This document shows positions 7,949-16,867 of a stretch of 64,000 nucleotides of DNA, piece by piece. The notes under the pieces are model-generated. The model was given only the letters and a program-made list of their open reading frames with translations, had not been told where the DNA came from and did no database searches. How positions within the stretch are numbered: the first letter of the stretch is position 1; each line of letters starts with the position of its first letter. A program made the position numbers and the translations under genes. This DNA is from Desulfobulbaceae bacterium (GTDB taxonomy: Bacteria > Desulfobacterota > Desulfobulbia > Desulfobulbales > Desulfobulbaceae): contig JAAYIE010000008.1 of the NCBI GenBank assembly GCA_012744275.1, forward strand, positions 1 to 64,000. The letters are read 5' to 3'.

Positions 7949-9052
7949 TTACAGATCAAGAAAGGTGGTGTCCTGGTTCAGCAGTTCTGAACCCTCTTCG
8001 GTAACAATCACCATATTTTCCAGGCGGATGCCGCCCCAATCAGCCAAGTACAGCCCAGGCTCCACGGTCACCACCATGCCTGCGGCCAAGGGTGTATGCG
8101 CATGCGGAGACAGGCGCGGAGCCTCATGCACCGCCAGGCCGACGCCATGACCCAGGCCATGGCCAAAGGCTTCTCCATAACCACCTTCACGCAGCACATC
8201 TCGCGCAACCTGATCAACCGCAGCCCCGGTCACTCCGGCGCGGATAGTACTAATTGCGGCCTGTTGCGCTGCCCGCACCAGGCGCAGCCGTTCCAAAAAA
8301 ATCGCATCCGGCTCGCCCAGGACAAAGGTACGGCTCATATCTGAACAGTAGCCGTTTAAAACCAGGCCCATGTCGACCAACACAGTTTCTCCTGCCTTGA
8401 GCCTGCGCTCAGAGGGGACAGCATGGGGTTTGGCCGCATTCTCGCCAAAGGCTGCGATGGTGTCAAAGCTGGGTCGATCCGCCCCAAAATCCAGCATGGT
8501 GTTTTCAATCAGCCGCGCAAGTTCACGCTCTGTTTGCCCAAGACTTATCTGACTGTAAACATGTGTAAAAACTCGCTCATTCAACTGAGTGGACTGGCGG
8601 ATCAGCTCAAGCTCGTCCGTTGTTTTCACCACCCGTAGATCTTCCACCAGGTTGCTAATAGCTTCAAGCCGGAAACCAAGTTTTTCAGCCAGTCCCAACA
8701 GGCGCGCATGGGTGGAGAACAGGAAATAGTCCGCCTCAAAACCTATACTCTGCACATCCAGCTGTGGCAGCAAGTGTTCCAGAGCCTCCAAAAGGCCCCG
8801 ACGGTAAACGTGTAGATGATAGCCAATGGCCTCGGCTTCAGCCTGCAAGGTAAAGCGCGAATCAGTCAGCAGCCAAGGCTCACCATCCTGCGGGATAAGC
8901 AGAAAACCGGAGCTTTCCTGTATGCCATGATCCGGTGCGGTATAGCCGCTTAAATAACGCCGGTTTTCGGGTTGCGATACGATCAGGGCGTCGAGTTGTC
9001 TCTCCCGCAAGATTGCCTGTACCCCGGCCAGGGCATGATAGCCGCTGTTCAC
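7949..9052 (-). CDS. M24-family aminopeptidase (Xaa-Pro dipeptidase-like)
   Basis: A metallopeptidase of the pita-bread fold that removes N-terminal residues, probably ahead of proline. The N-terminal domain begins HALAGVQAILRERQLDALIV. The metal ligands are visible: VLVDMGLVLNGYCSDMSRTF (two Asp), GHGLGHGVGLAVHEAPRL (His), VTVEPGLYL and GGIRLENMVIV (two Glu). The ORF track starts at an ATG at 9097 inside the upstream gene. I prefer the GTG at 9052, one base after the upstream TAA and preceded by GGGGT; it gives 367 aa and the usual family N-terminus. Confidence 0.9.
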   Translation of the reverse strand: MNSGYHALAGVQAILRERQLDALIVSQPENRRYLSGYTAPDHGIQESSGFLLIPQDGEPWLLTDSRFTLQAEAEAIGYHLHVYRRGLLEALEHLLPQLDVQSIGFEADYFLFSTHARLLGLAEKLGFRLEAISNLVEDLRVVKTTDELELIRQSTQLNERVFTHVYSQISLGQTERELARLIENTMLDFGADRPSFDTIAAFGENAAKPHAVPSERRLKAGETVLVDMGLVLNGYCSDMSRTFVLGEPDAIFLERLRLVRAAQQAAISTIRAGVTGAAVDQVARDVLREGGYGEAFGHGLGHGVGLAVHEAPRLSPHAHTPLAAGMVVTVEPGLYLADWGGIRLENMVIVTEEGSELLNQDTTFLDL

Positions 9053-9053
9053 C

Positions 9054-9653
9054 TTACACCCCAGACAGGCGGGTAAGTTCTGCCCGATACTGCTCAAGCG
9101 CCTGACCGTACTGACTGTTCAGTTCGGCCTCAATGTGCGACCATTCCTGGGCATAGCGCGGATCCAAAGTCGGGTCGATCTTACTGGCATCGGTTTTCAA
9201 TCCAGTTTCACGGGCCAAGGCCTGTTGAATCTGGGTGCGCATCTGCTCCTGCAACTGTTTCTGTATCTGGGTGCGATGCTCGCCGTAGCGATCGGTTACC
9301 TGCAGTAGCTCCCGGCACAGGCCATCAATTTGTGCAGATCCGTCATGCAGGGCAACCAGAGCTTCCATGGCCCGCCTCACTCTGCCCTTGCCTTCTTCAT
9401 CACGGGGCAGAAAGAGGTTGCGCAACATGGTGTTCAGCACACCGATTTTCAGCGTATTGCGTTGCTCCTCGGGCGCCCTTTTCAGTTGATCCTGCAGGTG
9501 GGCTGCCTTCTGGGTTGCTGTATCCAGAAATTCGGCGCCAAGCTGCATACCCCGACGCTGCAGTTCTTCCTGCTGCATCTCATCGGCACTGGCTTTGCCC
9601 ATGCGGGCGGCACGCTCCAGCACCAGCTCCATGGTGGATTTAATTTCAGCCAT
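9054..9653 (-). CDS. Helical protein of unknown function, 199 aa
   Basis: Not recognised with confidence. The protein is almost entirely charged and helical, without signal peptide, membrane segment, cysteine motif or P-loop. It begins AEIKSTMELVLERAARMGKAS, a pattern seen in small conserved hypothetical proteins of deltaproteobacteria. The middle is rich in Gln/Glu (LQKQLQEQMRTQIQQALARETGL), suggesting coiled coil. It sits between rsmB and the M24 peptidase on the same strand, 1 bp from the peptidase start, so it is translated as part of that operon. Confidence 0.75.
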   Translation of the reverse strand: MAEIKSTMELVLERAARMGKASADEMQQEELQRRGMQLGAEFLDTATQKAAHLQDQLKRAPEEQRNTLKIGVLNTMLRNLFLPRDEEGKGRVRRAMEALVALHDGSAQIDGLCRELLQVTDRYGEHRTQIQKQLQEQMRTQIQQALARETGLKTDASKIDPTLDPRYAQEWSHIEAELNSQYGQALEQYRAELTRLSGV

Positions 9654-9724
9654 GATGATATCTCCAAAAGCTAAGGATTCATTATTCAGGTGTCAGTTGT
9701 GCAGTATATGCACTTCGAACAAGG

Positions 9725-11077
9725 CTACAAGGCGCGGCGCAGGCAACAGGAAAAAAAGCCGTCGCATCCGTCTGTGGGTAGGGTAGAAAAAGAGCCCTTT
9801 TCCCGCACGAATGAACGGGCTTGCTCCGGCAGATGCGGCCCTGCAGGCTCCAGGGTGAAGGCACTGTTACTGCCAAGAAAGCGCTCTACCACCTCCATAT
9901 TTTCTTCTGCTTCAAGAGAACAGGTAGCGTAGACCATAAGACCGCCAGGCTTGAGCACTGCGCTCGCCTGCTGCATCAGCGCCAGTTGTTGTGCAGCAAG
10001 CTTCGGTAAATCTCCTGGTTGCCGGTTCCAGCGGATATCCGGCTGCCGACGGATAACCCCTGTGCCGGAACAGGGTGCGTCAATGAGGATAGCGTCAAAG
10101 GGCTGTGGCCTGGTTTGGACAAATTCTGCCACCGTACCCTGTACCGGCATTACTTGGCTGCCATGACCGAGGCGCTGGATGTTCTCCAGCAGCAGACGCT
10201 GTCGGAATCTATCCGGCTCCAGGGCCAGCACCGTACTGCCCGCTGGCAACAACTCCACCAGATGTCCGGTCTTGCCACCTAAACCAGCACAGGCGTCCAG
10301 CACCCGGCCGGCACCGGGTATGTCTGCCACAAGCATGGAAATCAACTGAGCGCCATCATCCTGCACCTGAAAAAGGCCTGCTTCATACCCATGCAAGGTG
10401 TGTACTGGACCAGGGTAACCGTCCACCACCAGCCCAACCGGCGATATCCTGCTTGGCTGAACCTTGACCCCGCTTTTTTTGAGTTCGGCAAGAAAATCAG
10501 TTCGGCCGATTTTACGGGTATTAACCCGCAGGGTAAGCGATGGTTCGGAATTGTTGATAGCGCAGATGGCCCGCATCTGCCCTTTGCCGTACTGTTTTTC
10601 CCAACGTGCGCACAACCATTCCGGGTGATTGGTGCGCGGCAGACCCGCTCTGTCCAGGGCGTAACCGGCCAAACTCTCCCGCTCGCCAGCAATCCGCCGC
10701 AACACCCCATTGGCAAAACCCACCATCCAAGAGGGTTGCCGGGCGCGCTTTAAGGTGTTGACCGTGGCATTGACCGCAGCAGACGAGGGAATGCGCGACA
10801 GAAAGAACAGTTGGTAAATACCCGCCCGCAGAGTCATGAGGGTGCGGCTTTTCATCTTACTGGGCGGGTGGCTGGAATAGCTTGTGAGAACAGCATCGAG
10901 CGTATCCCGCTGTCGAAGGATGCCGTAAACAATGCTGCGCGCCAGCCTGCGTTCAGTTGGGTCGAGCCCAGCGGCTTTTTCAGTAAAAATCCGGTCAATG
11001 GGCAGGTGGCGCTCCTCCCAATGGCAGAGCGTGTCCACTGCAACGGTACGGGCGTTTTCCTCAGGCAGCCGGGCCAC
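9725..11077 (-). CDS. rsmB: 16S rRNA (cytosine967-C5)-methyltransferase RsmB
   Basis: A 450-aa protein with an N-terminal NusB-like RNA-binding domain (about residues 1-140: ARTVAVDTLCHWEERHLPIDRIF, then RRLARSIVYGILRQRDTLD). A Rossmann SAM-methyltransferase domain follows. Motif I is VLDACAGLGGKTGHL, motif IV is IDAPCSGTGVIRRQPDIRW and motif VI holds the catalytic cysteine YATCSLEAEENMEV. It methylates C967 of 16S rRNA. Its C-terminus reads DGFFSCCLRR, close to the usual DGFFxAxLxR ending. About 170 bp separate it from surE, mostly repeat copy B. Confidence 0.94.
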   Translation of the reverse strand: MARLPEENARTVAVDTLCHWEERHLPIDRIFTEKAAGLDPTERRLARSIVYGILRQRDTLDAVLTSYSSHPPSKMKSRTLMTLRAGIYQLFFLSRIPSSAAVNATVNTLKRARQPSWMVGFANGVLRRIAGERESLAGYALDRAGLPRTNHPEWLCARWEKQYGKGQMRAICAINNSEPSLTLRVNTRKIGRTDFLAELKKSGVKVQPSRISPVGLVVDGYPGPVHTLHGYEAGLFQVQDDGAQLISMLVADIPGAGRVLDACAGLGGKTGHLVELLPAGSTVLALEPDRFRQRLLLENIQRLGHGSQVMPVQGTVAEFVQTRPQPFDAILIDAPCSGTGVIRRQPDIRWNRQPGDLPKLAAQQLALMQQASAVLKPGGLMVYATCSLEAEENMEVVERFLGSNSAFTLEPAGPHLPEQARSFVREKGSFSTLPTDGCDGFFSCCLRRAL

Positions 11078-11126
11078 GATTTATCTCTTTTGCGCAGGAA
11101 TCACGAGTTACAAGACTGAAATTACA

Positions 11127-11251
11127 CCTGTTCCAGATCAAAGCTGACATCAAGGAGGCGAGGGAAATGCGACACAGGCGTACATACTGTTGCGTCGAGG
11201 AGCATTTTTCGATGCCAACACAAATAGAGCTGTGATATGGCACTGGAATCA
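11127..11251 (+). repeat. Dispersed intergenic repeat, copy B (overlaps surE stop codon)
   Basis: About 125 bp between rsmB and surE. It has the best-preserved core: GTTCCAGATCAAAGCTGACATC, GCGACACAGGCGTACATAC, GTCGAGGAGCATTTTTCGATG. It ends in CACTGGAATCA. The last three bases (TCA, 11249-11251) are the reverse-strand TGA stop of surE, so the element end supplies or overlaps that stop. GGGAAATGC and GCATTTTTC form the internal stem. Confidence 0.8.
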
Positions 11252-12001
11252 CATCATCCATTCCTTTTCCAGGTAGGCTAGCCCCTCATGGTTGGTAAGA
11301 TCCAGCTGAATGGGGGTCACCGAAATATAACCACTGCTGATAGCGTGTTCATCGCTGTCTTCACCACCCGACCAGTGCGCAGTGCCACCGCCGATCCAAT
11401 AATGTTTGCGGCCCCAAGGATCATAGGTTTCCTGAATGGAATCCTTGTAGCGGCGTGTACCCTGACGGGTAAAGCGAATACCACGGATTTCGGCTGCGGC
11501 AATGGGCGGGATGTTGATATTCAAAAGTGTGGCCGGAGGCTGTTTCCAGATAAGGGCCATGGAGGCCAGTTTCCAGGCCACGGCTGCAGAAACTTCAAAA
11601 CTGTAAGGTGGCGGCCCGGCCAGGGAAAAAGCCAGGGAGGGGATGCCAAACATGGTGCCCTCAATGGCGGCCGAGACGGTGCCGGAATAGCTGATGTCAT
11701 CTCCCAGGTTCGCGCCCGGATTGATGCCCGAAACAATCAGATCGGGTTTACGCGGTAAAATTTTGTTCACCGCCAGGGTGACGCAGTCGGTCGGCGTACC
11801 GTCCAGGGTGTAAATATTTTTCTCCAGTTCCATCACCCGAAGTGGGCGGTGCATGGTCAGCGCATGGCTGACTGCAGAGTTATCCCGTTCGGGCGCAACG
11901 ATAACCGCGTCTCCCAGGCTGTGCATTGCATCAAACAGGGCGCGGATACCCGGCGCGTACACGCCGTCGTCATTAGTGACCAAAATCAGCGGTGAAGCCA
12001 T
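11249..12001 (-). CDS. surE: 5'/3'-nucleotidase SurE
   Basis: A 250-aa SurE-fold phosphatase acting on nucleoside monophosphates. The N-terminal metal site LVTNDDGVYAPGI is intact, as are APERDNSAVSHALTMHRPL, SGINPGANLGDDISYSGTVSAAIEG and GTPTDCVTLAV. The C-terminus LDLTNHEGLAYLEKEWMM is a usual ending, so the protein is not truncated by the repeat that touches its stop codon. It follows the M48 protease by 18 bp on the same strand. Confidence 0.95.
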   Translation of the reverse strand: MASPLILVTNDDGVYAPGIRALFDAMHSLGDAVIVAPERDNSAVSHALTMHRPLRVMELEKNIYTLDGTPTDCVTLAVNKILPRKPDLIVSGINPGANLGDDISYSGTVSAAIEGTMFGIPSLAFSLAGPPPYSFEVSAAVAWKLASMALIWKQPPATLLNINIPPIAAAEIRGIRFTRQGTRRYKDSIQETYDPWGRKHYWIGGGTAHWSGGEDSDEHAISSGYISVTPIQLDLTNHEGLAYLEKEWMM

Positions 12002-12019
12002 GATATCCCTTTACTTGCT

Positions 12020-13825
12020 TTACGGACGAGCCTGCCACCTTGCAGTGCGAAAGCTGTCCATTTGTTGGTGGTAATATTTTATATTTTCCGGATCAAGCCT
12101 TGCCGCCCGCTCCACCAGAACCAAAGCCGTATCCACACGGCCATGGGCCCAGTAAGCGGTAGCCAGGGTGTCAAGGATATACGCGTTTTCTGCTAAGGCA
12201 GCAGCCTGTTCCGCCAGCACAAGAGCCCTGGTTTTGTCACGCATTCCAGGTGTTTCCGCAGTCAAGAGCAGCCAGGCCATGTTGTTGAGCAGCCCGGCAT
12301 GGTGCGGTGCACGGGCCAGGGCTTCTTCGTAGGCATTCAGGGCGTTTTTCTCCATTTTCTTGCTGAGGTAGTAATCCCCAAGCGAGATCAGAGCCGTTCC
12401 GTCCTGCTGCTTTCCGGCCGCCTCCTGGCGCAACGCAGTTTCAATGTATTGAATTTCCGCCCTGGCGGCAAGGGTTTCACGGTCAGGCTGCAGGGCCAAA
12501 AATACCAGGCAGACCATGATACCAAAATAGGCCAGCAAGGCGAAATGCAGCTTGCGTTGATGCCGGCGGACAAGCCCAGGTGTCTTCTGGCAGCGTTTGA
12601 GGTAGGTCACGCGTTCATCAAGCGAAAAGTGGTGCCAGTTCCTTTTTTCGCGTTTGCCACCCTTTGCCCTGCCAATAGTATGGAAAGAGCTGATAAGCGC
12701 ATCTGCACTACCCATAGCGCTAAACACGTGCAAGTCTGCCTGGCGCTCAAAATTGCGCAGAAAAAAACCGAAGACAAAACGAAAGTACAAGAGTACCAAC
12801 ACCAACAGGGGGATGGCGGTGAGGGCATCGGTCAGAGTGGCCTGCGGCAGCGGCACCAACTGCACCGCAAACGGATATAAAGACGAGGCCATTATAAATA
12901 GTGCCACCAGGGGGGCAATCACCATCAGACCTACACTGAAGCCGAAAAACAGGGCCATATACCACAGCAGATGATGGTGGCGCACATGACCGATCTCATG
13001 CGCAATGACGCTTTTAAGCTCGTCCTCCGCCAGGGTCGTGGCCAGGGCCGGAGTGAATAACAGATAGCGCAACCCTGGTACTATCCCCAAAATACCTGCA
13101 GTAAGGGCATGTCCGCCAAGATAAGGCCAGAAATACAGCCCGGCGCGAAACTGCTGTTCATCGCAAAAAGCGGCGATAGTCGCACGGAGCGGCCCTGGCG
13201 GAATGGGGCGGCAATTCCACAGCCTGCGGATCAGTGGCGGCAGGACAAACAGCAGCACCAATATGAAGAAAATGAACACAAAAAATTCGCTCCAAGGCGC
13301 TGGGGCCAATTCTAGCACCTTGGAGGGCAAGAACAAACGTAAAAGATCAAGCCCGGCAACCACCACAATCCAGGGCAGCACCAGCGGCAAATTCTGTTTA
13401 AGTTGCTGCCACACCAGGGCCCTGCGACCGATATGTTCGTAAAAAAGCTCCTGATACCGCGTTCTGCCAACTAACCAGGCAACGCTGAGCAGCACAAAAA
13501 AAACCAGCAAGCCAGCCAGATCGGCAAGGCCTTGGGTAGCGCCGCCCATGGTCAGCGGTGTAAGATAATATTTCAGATCAAGCCCATAGAGCAAAAAGAG
13601 AAACAGGACAAATGCGGAAAAAAAGGTTGATCGCTCGGCCCGAAAATAGGCTTCGCGCTCGCGGGCCAGAGTGAATATGCGCCACGACATGACAACATGC
13701 AGCGCACTGCCAACAATTAAGCCCGCTACGGCCCACAGCGGAGGCAGCCACGGCTGCTCCGGCGCAGTAGTGCCGGCGAGTAAAAAAACAACGCCAAGAA
13801 AATAAAACAACTGTGCAGACAGCAT
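12020..13825 (-). CDS. M48-family membrane metalloprotease with C-terminal TPR
   Basis: A 601-aa membrane protein. Several hydrophobic helices lie in the first 200 residues and again around 295-365. The zinc motif HEIGHVRHHH (HExxH) is near residue 280, as in HtpX/CAAX-type M48 peptidases. After the last membrane helices comes a soluble region with two to three TPR-like repeats (EKNALNAYEEALARAPHHAGLLNNMAWLL, then VDTALVLVERAARLDPENIKYYHQ). The combination suggests inner-membrane proteolysis with a protein-binding tail; the substrate cannot be read from sequence. It heads the surE pair. Confidence 0.87.
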   Translation of the reverse strand: MLSAQLFYFLGVVFLLAGTTAPEQPWLPPLWAVAGLIVGSALHVVMSWRIFTLAREREAYFRAERSTFFSAFVLFLFLLYGLDLKYYLTPLTMGGATQGLADLAGLLVFFVLLSVAWLVGRTRYQELFYEHIGRRALVWQQLKQNLPLVLPWIVVVAGLDLLRLFLPSKVLELAPAPWSEFFVFIFFILVLLFVLPPLIRRLWNCRPIPPGPLRATIAAFCDEQQFRAGLYFWPYLGGHALTAGILGIVPGLRYLLFTPALATTLAEDELKSVIAHEIGHVRHHHLLWYMALFFGFSVGLMVIAPLVALFIMASSLYPFAVQLVPLPQATLTDALTAIPLLVLVLLYFRFVFGFFLRNFERQADLHVFSAMGSADALISSFHTIGRAKGGKREKRNWHHFSLDERVTYLKRCQKTPGLVRRHQRKLHFALLAYFGIMVCLVFLALQPDRETLAARAEIQYIETALRQEAAGKQQDGTALISLGDYYLSKKMEKNALNAYEEALARAPHHAGLLNNMAWLLLTAETPGMRDKTRALVLAEQAAALAENAYILDTLATAYWAHGRVDTALVLVERAARLDPENIKYYHQQMDSFRTARWQARP

Positions 13826-14308
13826 GAAAAAACACGGATCAGGTTATAAACAGCAGCGACAGAGATGGGTACACTATGGGCATGGTTGGCACCCTCTGCA
13901 AGGAGCTTTTAGAGGTACGGAGGCACTCCTTAGGCAGCCAGGCTATTCACGACCCGAGAGCCAAAAAACATTGATTGTAACCGAATAATGAATTGTCGCA
14001 CACAACTCTTCCAAGACAGCAAACTTTGATCTAAATACCTTTGTCTGGCTATGGCCGTTTAGGCAGTCAGCGCTGATAAAAGGCACCTTGTAATTTTCCT
14101 GCCCAACCCGCGACCAAACCGGTGAACATGGGAGTGCGCGGCAATATATCTAACCTATGATACCTCACCTATGGCTCAACCAATTTATGCGCCTTGGTGC
14201 GGCACAAACGCCACACCTGCCCATCCGGTTTCGGTTAATTTCCCGCACACATTGAATGCTTGACATTATCAACTGACTTGGTAATATATTTGATTCGGCT
14301 ATCAGATT
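13826..14308. other. 483-bp intergenic region upstream of the tRNA gene
   Basis: No ORF with coding character and no copy of the dispersed repeat is visible. It separates the divergent M48 protease from the tRNA gene. The only clear signal is the tRNA promoter near its right end, listed separately. Base composition is less GC-rich than the flanking genes. Confidence 0.55.
14260..14287 (+). promoter_or_regulatory. Sigma70-type promoter of the tRNA gene
   Basis: TTGACA (14260-14265, perfect -35), 16-nt spacer, TAATAT (14282-14287, 4 of 6 matches). An alternative -10 TATATT starts three bases later with a longer spacer. Transcription would begin near 14294, about 15 nt before the mature tRNA. 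Confidence 0.6.
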
Positions 14309-14385
14309 GGGCCTATAGCTCAGTTGGTCAGAGCCACCGGCTCATAACCGGTCGGTCCCTGGTTCGAATCCAGGTGGGCCCACCA
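14309..14385 (+). tRNA. tRNA-Ile2 (anticodon CAU, lysidine type)
   Basis: A 77-nt cloverleaf with encoded CCA. The acceptor GGGCCTA pairs with TGGGCCC, the D arm is GCTC...GAGC, the anticodon stem ACCGG/CCGGT holds loop CTCATAA, and the T arm is CCTGG-TTCGAAT-CCAGG. Anticodon is CAU. The G1-C72 pair excludes initiator tRNA. C4-G69 and C5-G68 pairs match the known TilS identity elements of tRNA-Ile2, whose C34 is changed to lysidine to read AUA. Elongator tRNA-Met is the alternative. Confidence 0.85.
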
Positions 14386-14508
14386 CAGTATCCGCAGGAG
14401 GATGCCGCGGACGCAGGCTTCCCATTCTTCGATGCAACGTACATCACACGCACACAAACAGGCCCTGCTGCTTTACCGCCAATCTTCCCTTCATGAAGAC
14501 ACTACGCC

Positions 14509-14537
14509 AGGTACACCTCACAAGGTGTACCTTTTTT
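14509..14537 (+). terminator. Rho-independent terminator downstream of the tRNA
   Basis: A perfect 10-bp stem, AGGTACACCT (14509-14518) with AGGTGTACCT (14523-14532), 4-nt loop, then a run of six T. It ends 19 bp before the proposed GTG start of nif3, so nif3 needs read-through or a promoter of its own. Confidence 0.8.
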
Positions 14538-14556
14538 CATTTCTGCCCACCAAACC

Positions 14557-15375
14557 GTGCCCACAGTAAACGACATACACGCCGCCCTGCAGAGTCTTGT
14601 TCCGGATACCCTGGCTGAAACCTGGGACAATGTTGGCATCCTGGCCGGATCGCCAAACCAACCAGTGCATCGCATCCTGATCGCGTTGGACCCGTGCACC
14701 AATCTGGCCGAACAGGCTTTAAGCCGGCACTGTGACCTGATTATTACCCACCATCCCATTATTTTCAAACCGCTCAAGGCCCTGCATATCAATACCCCCA
14801 CTGGTGCCTTTCTGGCTGCGGTACTGCGGGCCGGCATCAGCGTGATCGCCTGCCATACCAATCTGGACTCCATTGAAGGAGGAGTCAGCCATGTCCTCGC
14901 ACAGGGGCTTGGGCTTGAGGCTATCCGGCCGCTCATACCTGCAGCCCATGGCTGTGCAGACACCTGCGGCTTGGGCAGCATCGGTGTGTATCCTGAGCCT
15001 GTACCCGCCAGTGATCTGGTGGAACGCTTGCATCGCTTTTGTGCTCCTGAATGGATACTTGCCGCAGGCCACAAACCCGAGCGTGTAAGTAGGGTAGCGG
15101 TTTGCGGCGGCTCCGGCTCAGATTTGGCGGAGGCTGCCTTGGCCCAGAACGCGGAGGTTTATATTACCTCTGAAGTGAAACATAACGTGGCACGCTGGGC
15201 GGAAGAAGCCGGCATATGGCTGCTCGACGCCGGCCATTTTCCCACGGAAAACCCAGCCATGCCACTTTTTGCCGGACATTTACGCAAGCTCTTTGACAGT
15301 CGTGGCTGGGATATTCCGATTGACCTGGCGGAACAGACTGCACCCTTAAGACTGCTCTGGCCACCAGTTGCTTGA
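14557..15375 (+). CDS. Nif3-like dinuclear metal-centre protein (DUF34)
   Basis: A 272-aa NIF3/YbgI-family protein, a hexameric toroid with a two-metal site. Metal-binding segments are CDLIITHHPIIF (about residue 62), VIACHTNLDSIEGG (about 98) and the C-terminal LLDAGHFPTENPAM. GTLAETWDNVGIL-like SLVPDTLAETWDNVGILAGSP at the start is standard. The start is GTG with no clear Shine-Dalgarno; the first ATG lies too far in. The protein has been proposed as GTP cyclohydrolase-like or a metal chaperone; function is unsettled. It precedes a zinc-ribbon protein gene, a frequent pairing. Confidence 0.9.
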   Translation: MPTVNDIHAALQSLVPDTLAETWDNVGILAGSPNQPVHRILIALDPCTNLAEQALSRHCDLIITHHPIIFKPLKALHINTPTGAFLAAVLRAGISVIACHTNLDSIEGGVSHVLAQGLGLEAIRPLIPAAHGCADTCGLGSIGVYPEPVPASDLVERLHRFCAPEWILAAGHKPERVSRVAVCGGSGSDLAEAALAQNAEVYITSEVKHNVARWAEEAGIWLLDAGHFPTENPAMPLFAGHLRKLFDSRGWDIPIDLAEQTAPLRLLWPPVA

Positions 15376-15426
15376 AACAAAAACACACCTTACTTTGCAC
15401 ATCGTTTTTGAATAAGGAGAACTCCT

Positions 15427-16167
15427 TTGAAAGAAGAAATGGAAAAATTGATCAGCCTGCAGCAGATTGACAGTGAAATATCCGGCTTTGACCAAGCCAT
15501 TGCCAAGTGCGAGGGCGAAGTTGTAAAACGTGAGCAAGCCATTCAGGAAAAACAGGACAGGCTGACCACCCTGCGTGCCAAAATTGAACGACTTACGGAA
15601 AAACAGCAGGAAAACCAGAGCGAGCATGATGAAGCCATGGCCCGCATGAAGGACCGCCAAAACAAGATGATTTTGGTGCAGACCAGCCGTGAGCACCAGG
15701 CTCTGCTCAAAGAGATAGAGGATAACAAAAAGCTGGCCAGAGAAACCGAAGAGCGCGCCCTGCAATTCATCGAACAGCTGGAGCAGTTGGAGGCGGAGAC
15801 CGCCACCCTCGACAATCTCTGCAAGGGCGAACAGGAACTACTGGCCGAGGCCCGGCAAGGCGCTACCAAGGAAATCAAGCGCCTGTCTGCCTCTAAAAAG
15901 GGCATTGAAAATGAGCGCAAAGCAAAAGCTGAGGCTGTAGAGGCCGTCCACATGCAACGTTACAACAAGCTAATCAGCAGACGCGCTGGGCTTGCAGTTG
16001 TTGCCGTGCATGACAGCGTTTGCCTTGGTTGCCACATGACCCTGCCGCCGCAGCAGGTGAACGAGGTGATGAAAGGAGACAAACTCAACATCTGCCCTAC
16101 CTGCCAGCGCATTCTTTACTTCAAGGAGCCAACTGAAAACCAGGAGGAGGAGTCGCTTGCCGAATAA
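15427..16167 (+). CDS. C4-type zinc-ribbon, coiled-coil protein (DUF164 family)
   Basis: A 246-aa protein with a long antiparallel coiled coil (about residues 5-185, heptads rich in Glu/Lys/Gln) and a C-terminal zinc ribbon: VCLGCHMTLPPQQVNEVMKG...NICPTCQRILYF (CxxC...CxxC). This is the CdsZ/HP0958-like layout, known to bind nucleic acid or act as a chaperone in some species. It is 51 bp downstream of nif3 and its 3' end overlaps the rnhA-like gene, so the three form an operon. Confidence 0.88.
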   Translation: MKEEMEKLISLQQIDSEISGFDQAIAKCEGEVVKREQAIQEKQDRLTTLRAKIERLTEKQQENQSEHDEAMARMKDRQNKMILVQTSREHQALLKEIEDNKKLARETEERALQFIEQLEQLEAETATLDNLCKGEQELLAEARQGATKEIKRLSASKKGIENERKAKAEAVEAVHMQRYNKLISRRAGLAVVAVHDSVCLGCHMTLPPQQVNEVMKGDKLNICPTCQRILYFKEPTENQEEESLAE

Positions 16168-16831
16168 CCAGGCCAGGCAGCCACGCTTGCCAAGCCGTGA
16201 TGCGCTCTGCAAAGTGCTGGCCGAGAAACTGAACGATGCCGTGCTGACGCAGCTCTTTCCCGGCCACGACACTCAAAAATTACGGCAACTGCTCGCACCG
16301 ACTGTCAAAACGACAAAGTTAGACACCGAAGCAGGAAAACCTGATACCAGTCAAAATTCCGAACAAACACAGCCTCCGCTTGGCTGGTGCAGGCTTTTTA
16401 CCGATGGCGCTTCCCGCGGCAACCCTGGCCATGCTGGAGCCGGTGCGGTGCTCTACGACGTTGACGGCAAGGAACAGCGCTGGTCTTCATATTTGGGCAC
16501 TTGCACCAACAATGTGGCAGAATATCGGGCGCTTCTTCTGGGCTTGAAGGAAGCAGGCAAGCGTGGCTGCACCCACCTTGCCTTGTTTCTCGACGCAGAG
16601 CTGGTGGTGCGGCAGTTGCAGGGGCATTACAAGGTAAAACACGAGCACCTGCAGCCTTTGTACCGTGAGGCCTGCCATTTACTTAAAGGTTTTGCCGACT
16701 GGTCGGTGGCCCATGTACCGCGCACTTATAATGCTGTTGCCGATAAACTGGCCAACGAAGGAATTGACCAGGCGCTTGCAGGAGCACCAACAGGCAATGG
16801 AACCGAGAAAATACAAACTTCTGATGCCTAG
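16157..16831 (+). CDS. Ribonuclease HI family protein with N-terminal extension
   Basis: A 224-aa protein. The RNase H fold starts near residue 76 with CRLFTDGASRGNPGHAGAGAVL. Catalytic acids are visible as FTDGAS (Asp), NNVAEYRALLLGL (Glu), LFLDAELVVRQL (Asp) and NAVADKLANEGI (Asp). The first 75 residues are a low-complexity, Gln/Thr-rich extension not typical of RnhA. Start is TTG at 16157, supported by a strong AGGAGGAG 7 nt upstream inside the preceding gene. It should degrade RNA in RNA-DNA hybrids. rnhB is also in this window (55447). Confidence 0.88.
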   Translation: MPNNQARQPRLPSRDALCKVLAEKLNDAVLTQLFPGHDTQKLRQLLAPTVKTTKLDTEAGKPDTSQNSEQTQPPLGWCRLFTDGASRGNPGHAGAGAVLYDVDGKEQRWSSYLGTCTNNVAEYRALLLGLKEAGKRGCTHLALFLDAELVVRQLQGHYKVKHEHLQPLYREACHLLKGFADWSVAHVPRTYNAVADKLANEGIDQALAGAPTGNGTEKIQTSDA

Positions 16832-16867
16832 GACAACTGTGGTTGTCCGGAGGATTCACTGCATTAA

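Noticed and set aside
14260-14496. 78-aa plus-strand ORF spanning the tRNA gene
   Set aside because: It is a translation of the tRNA and its promoter; the cloverleaf explains the conservation.
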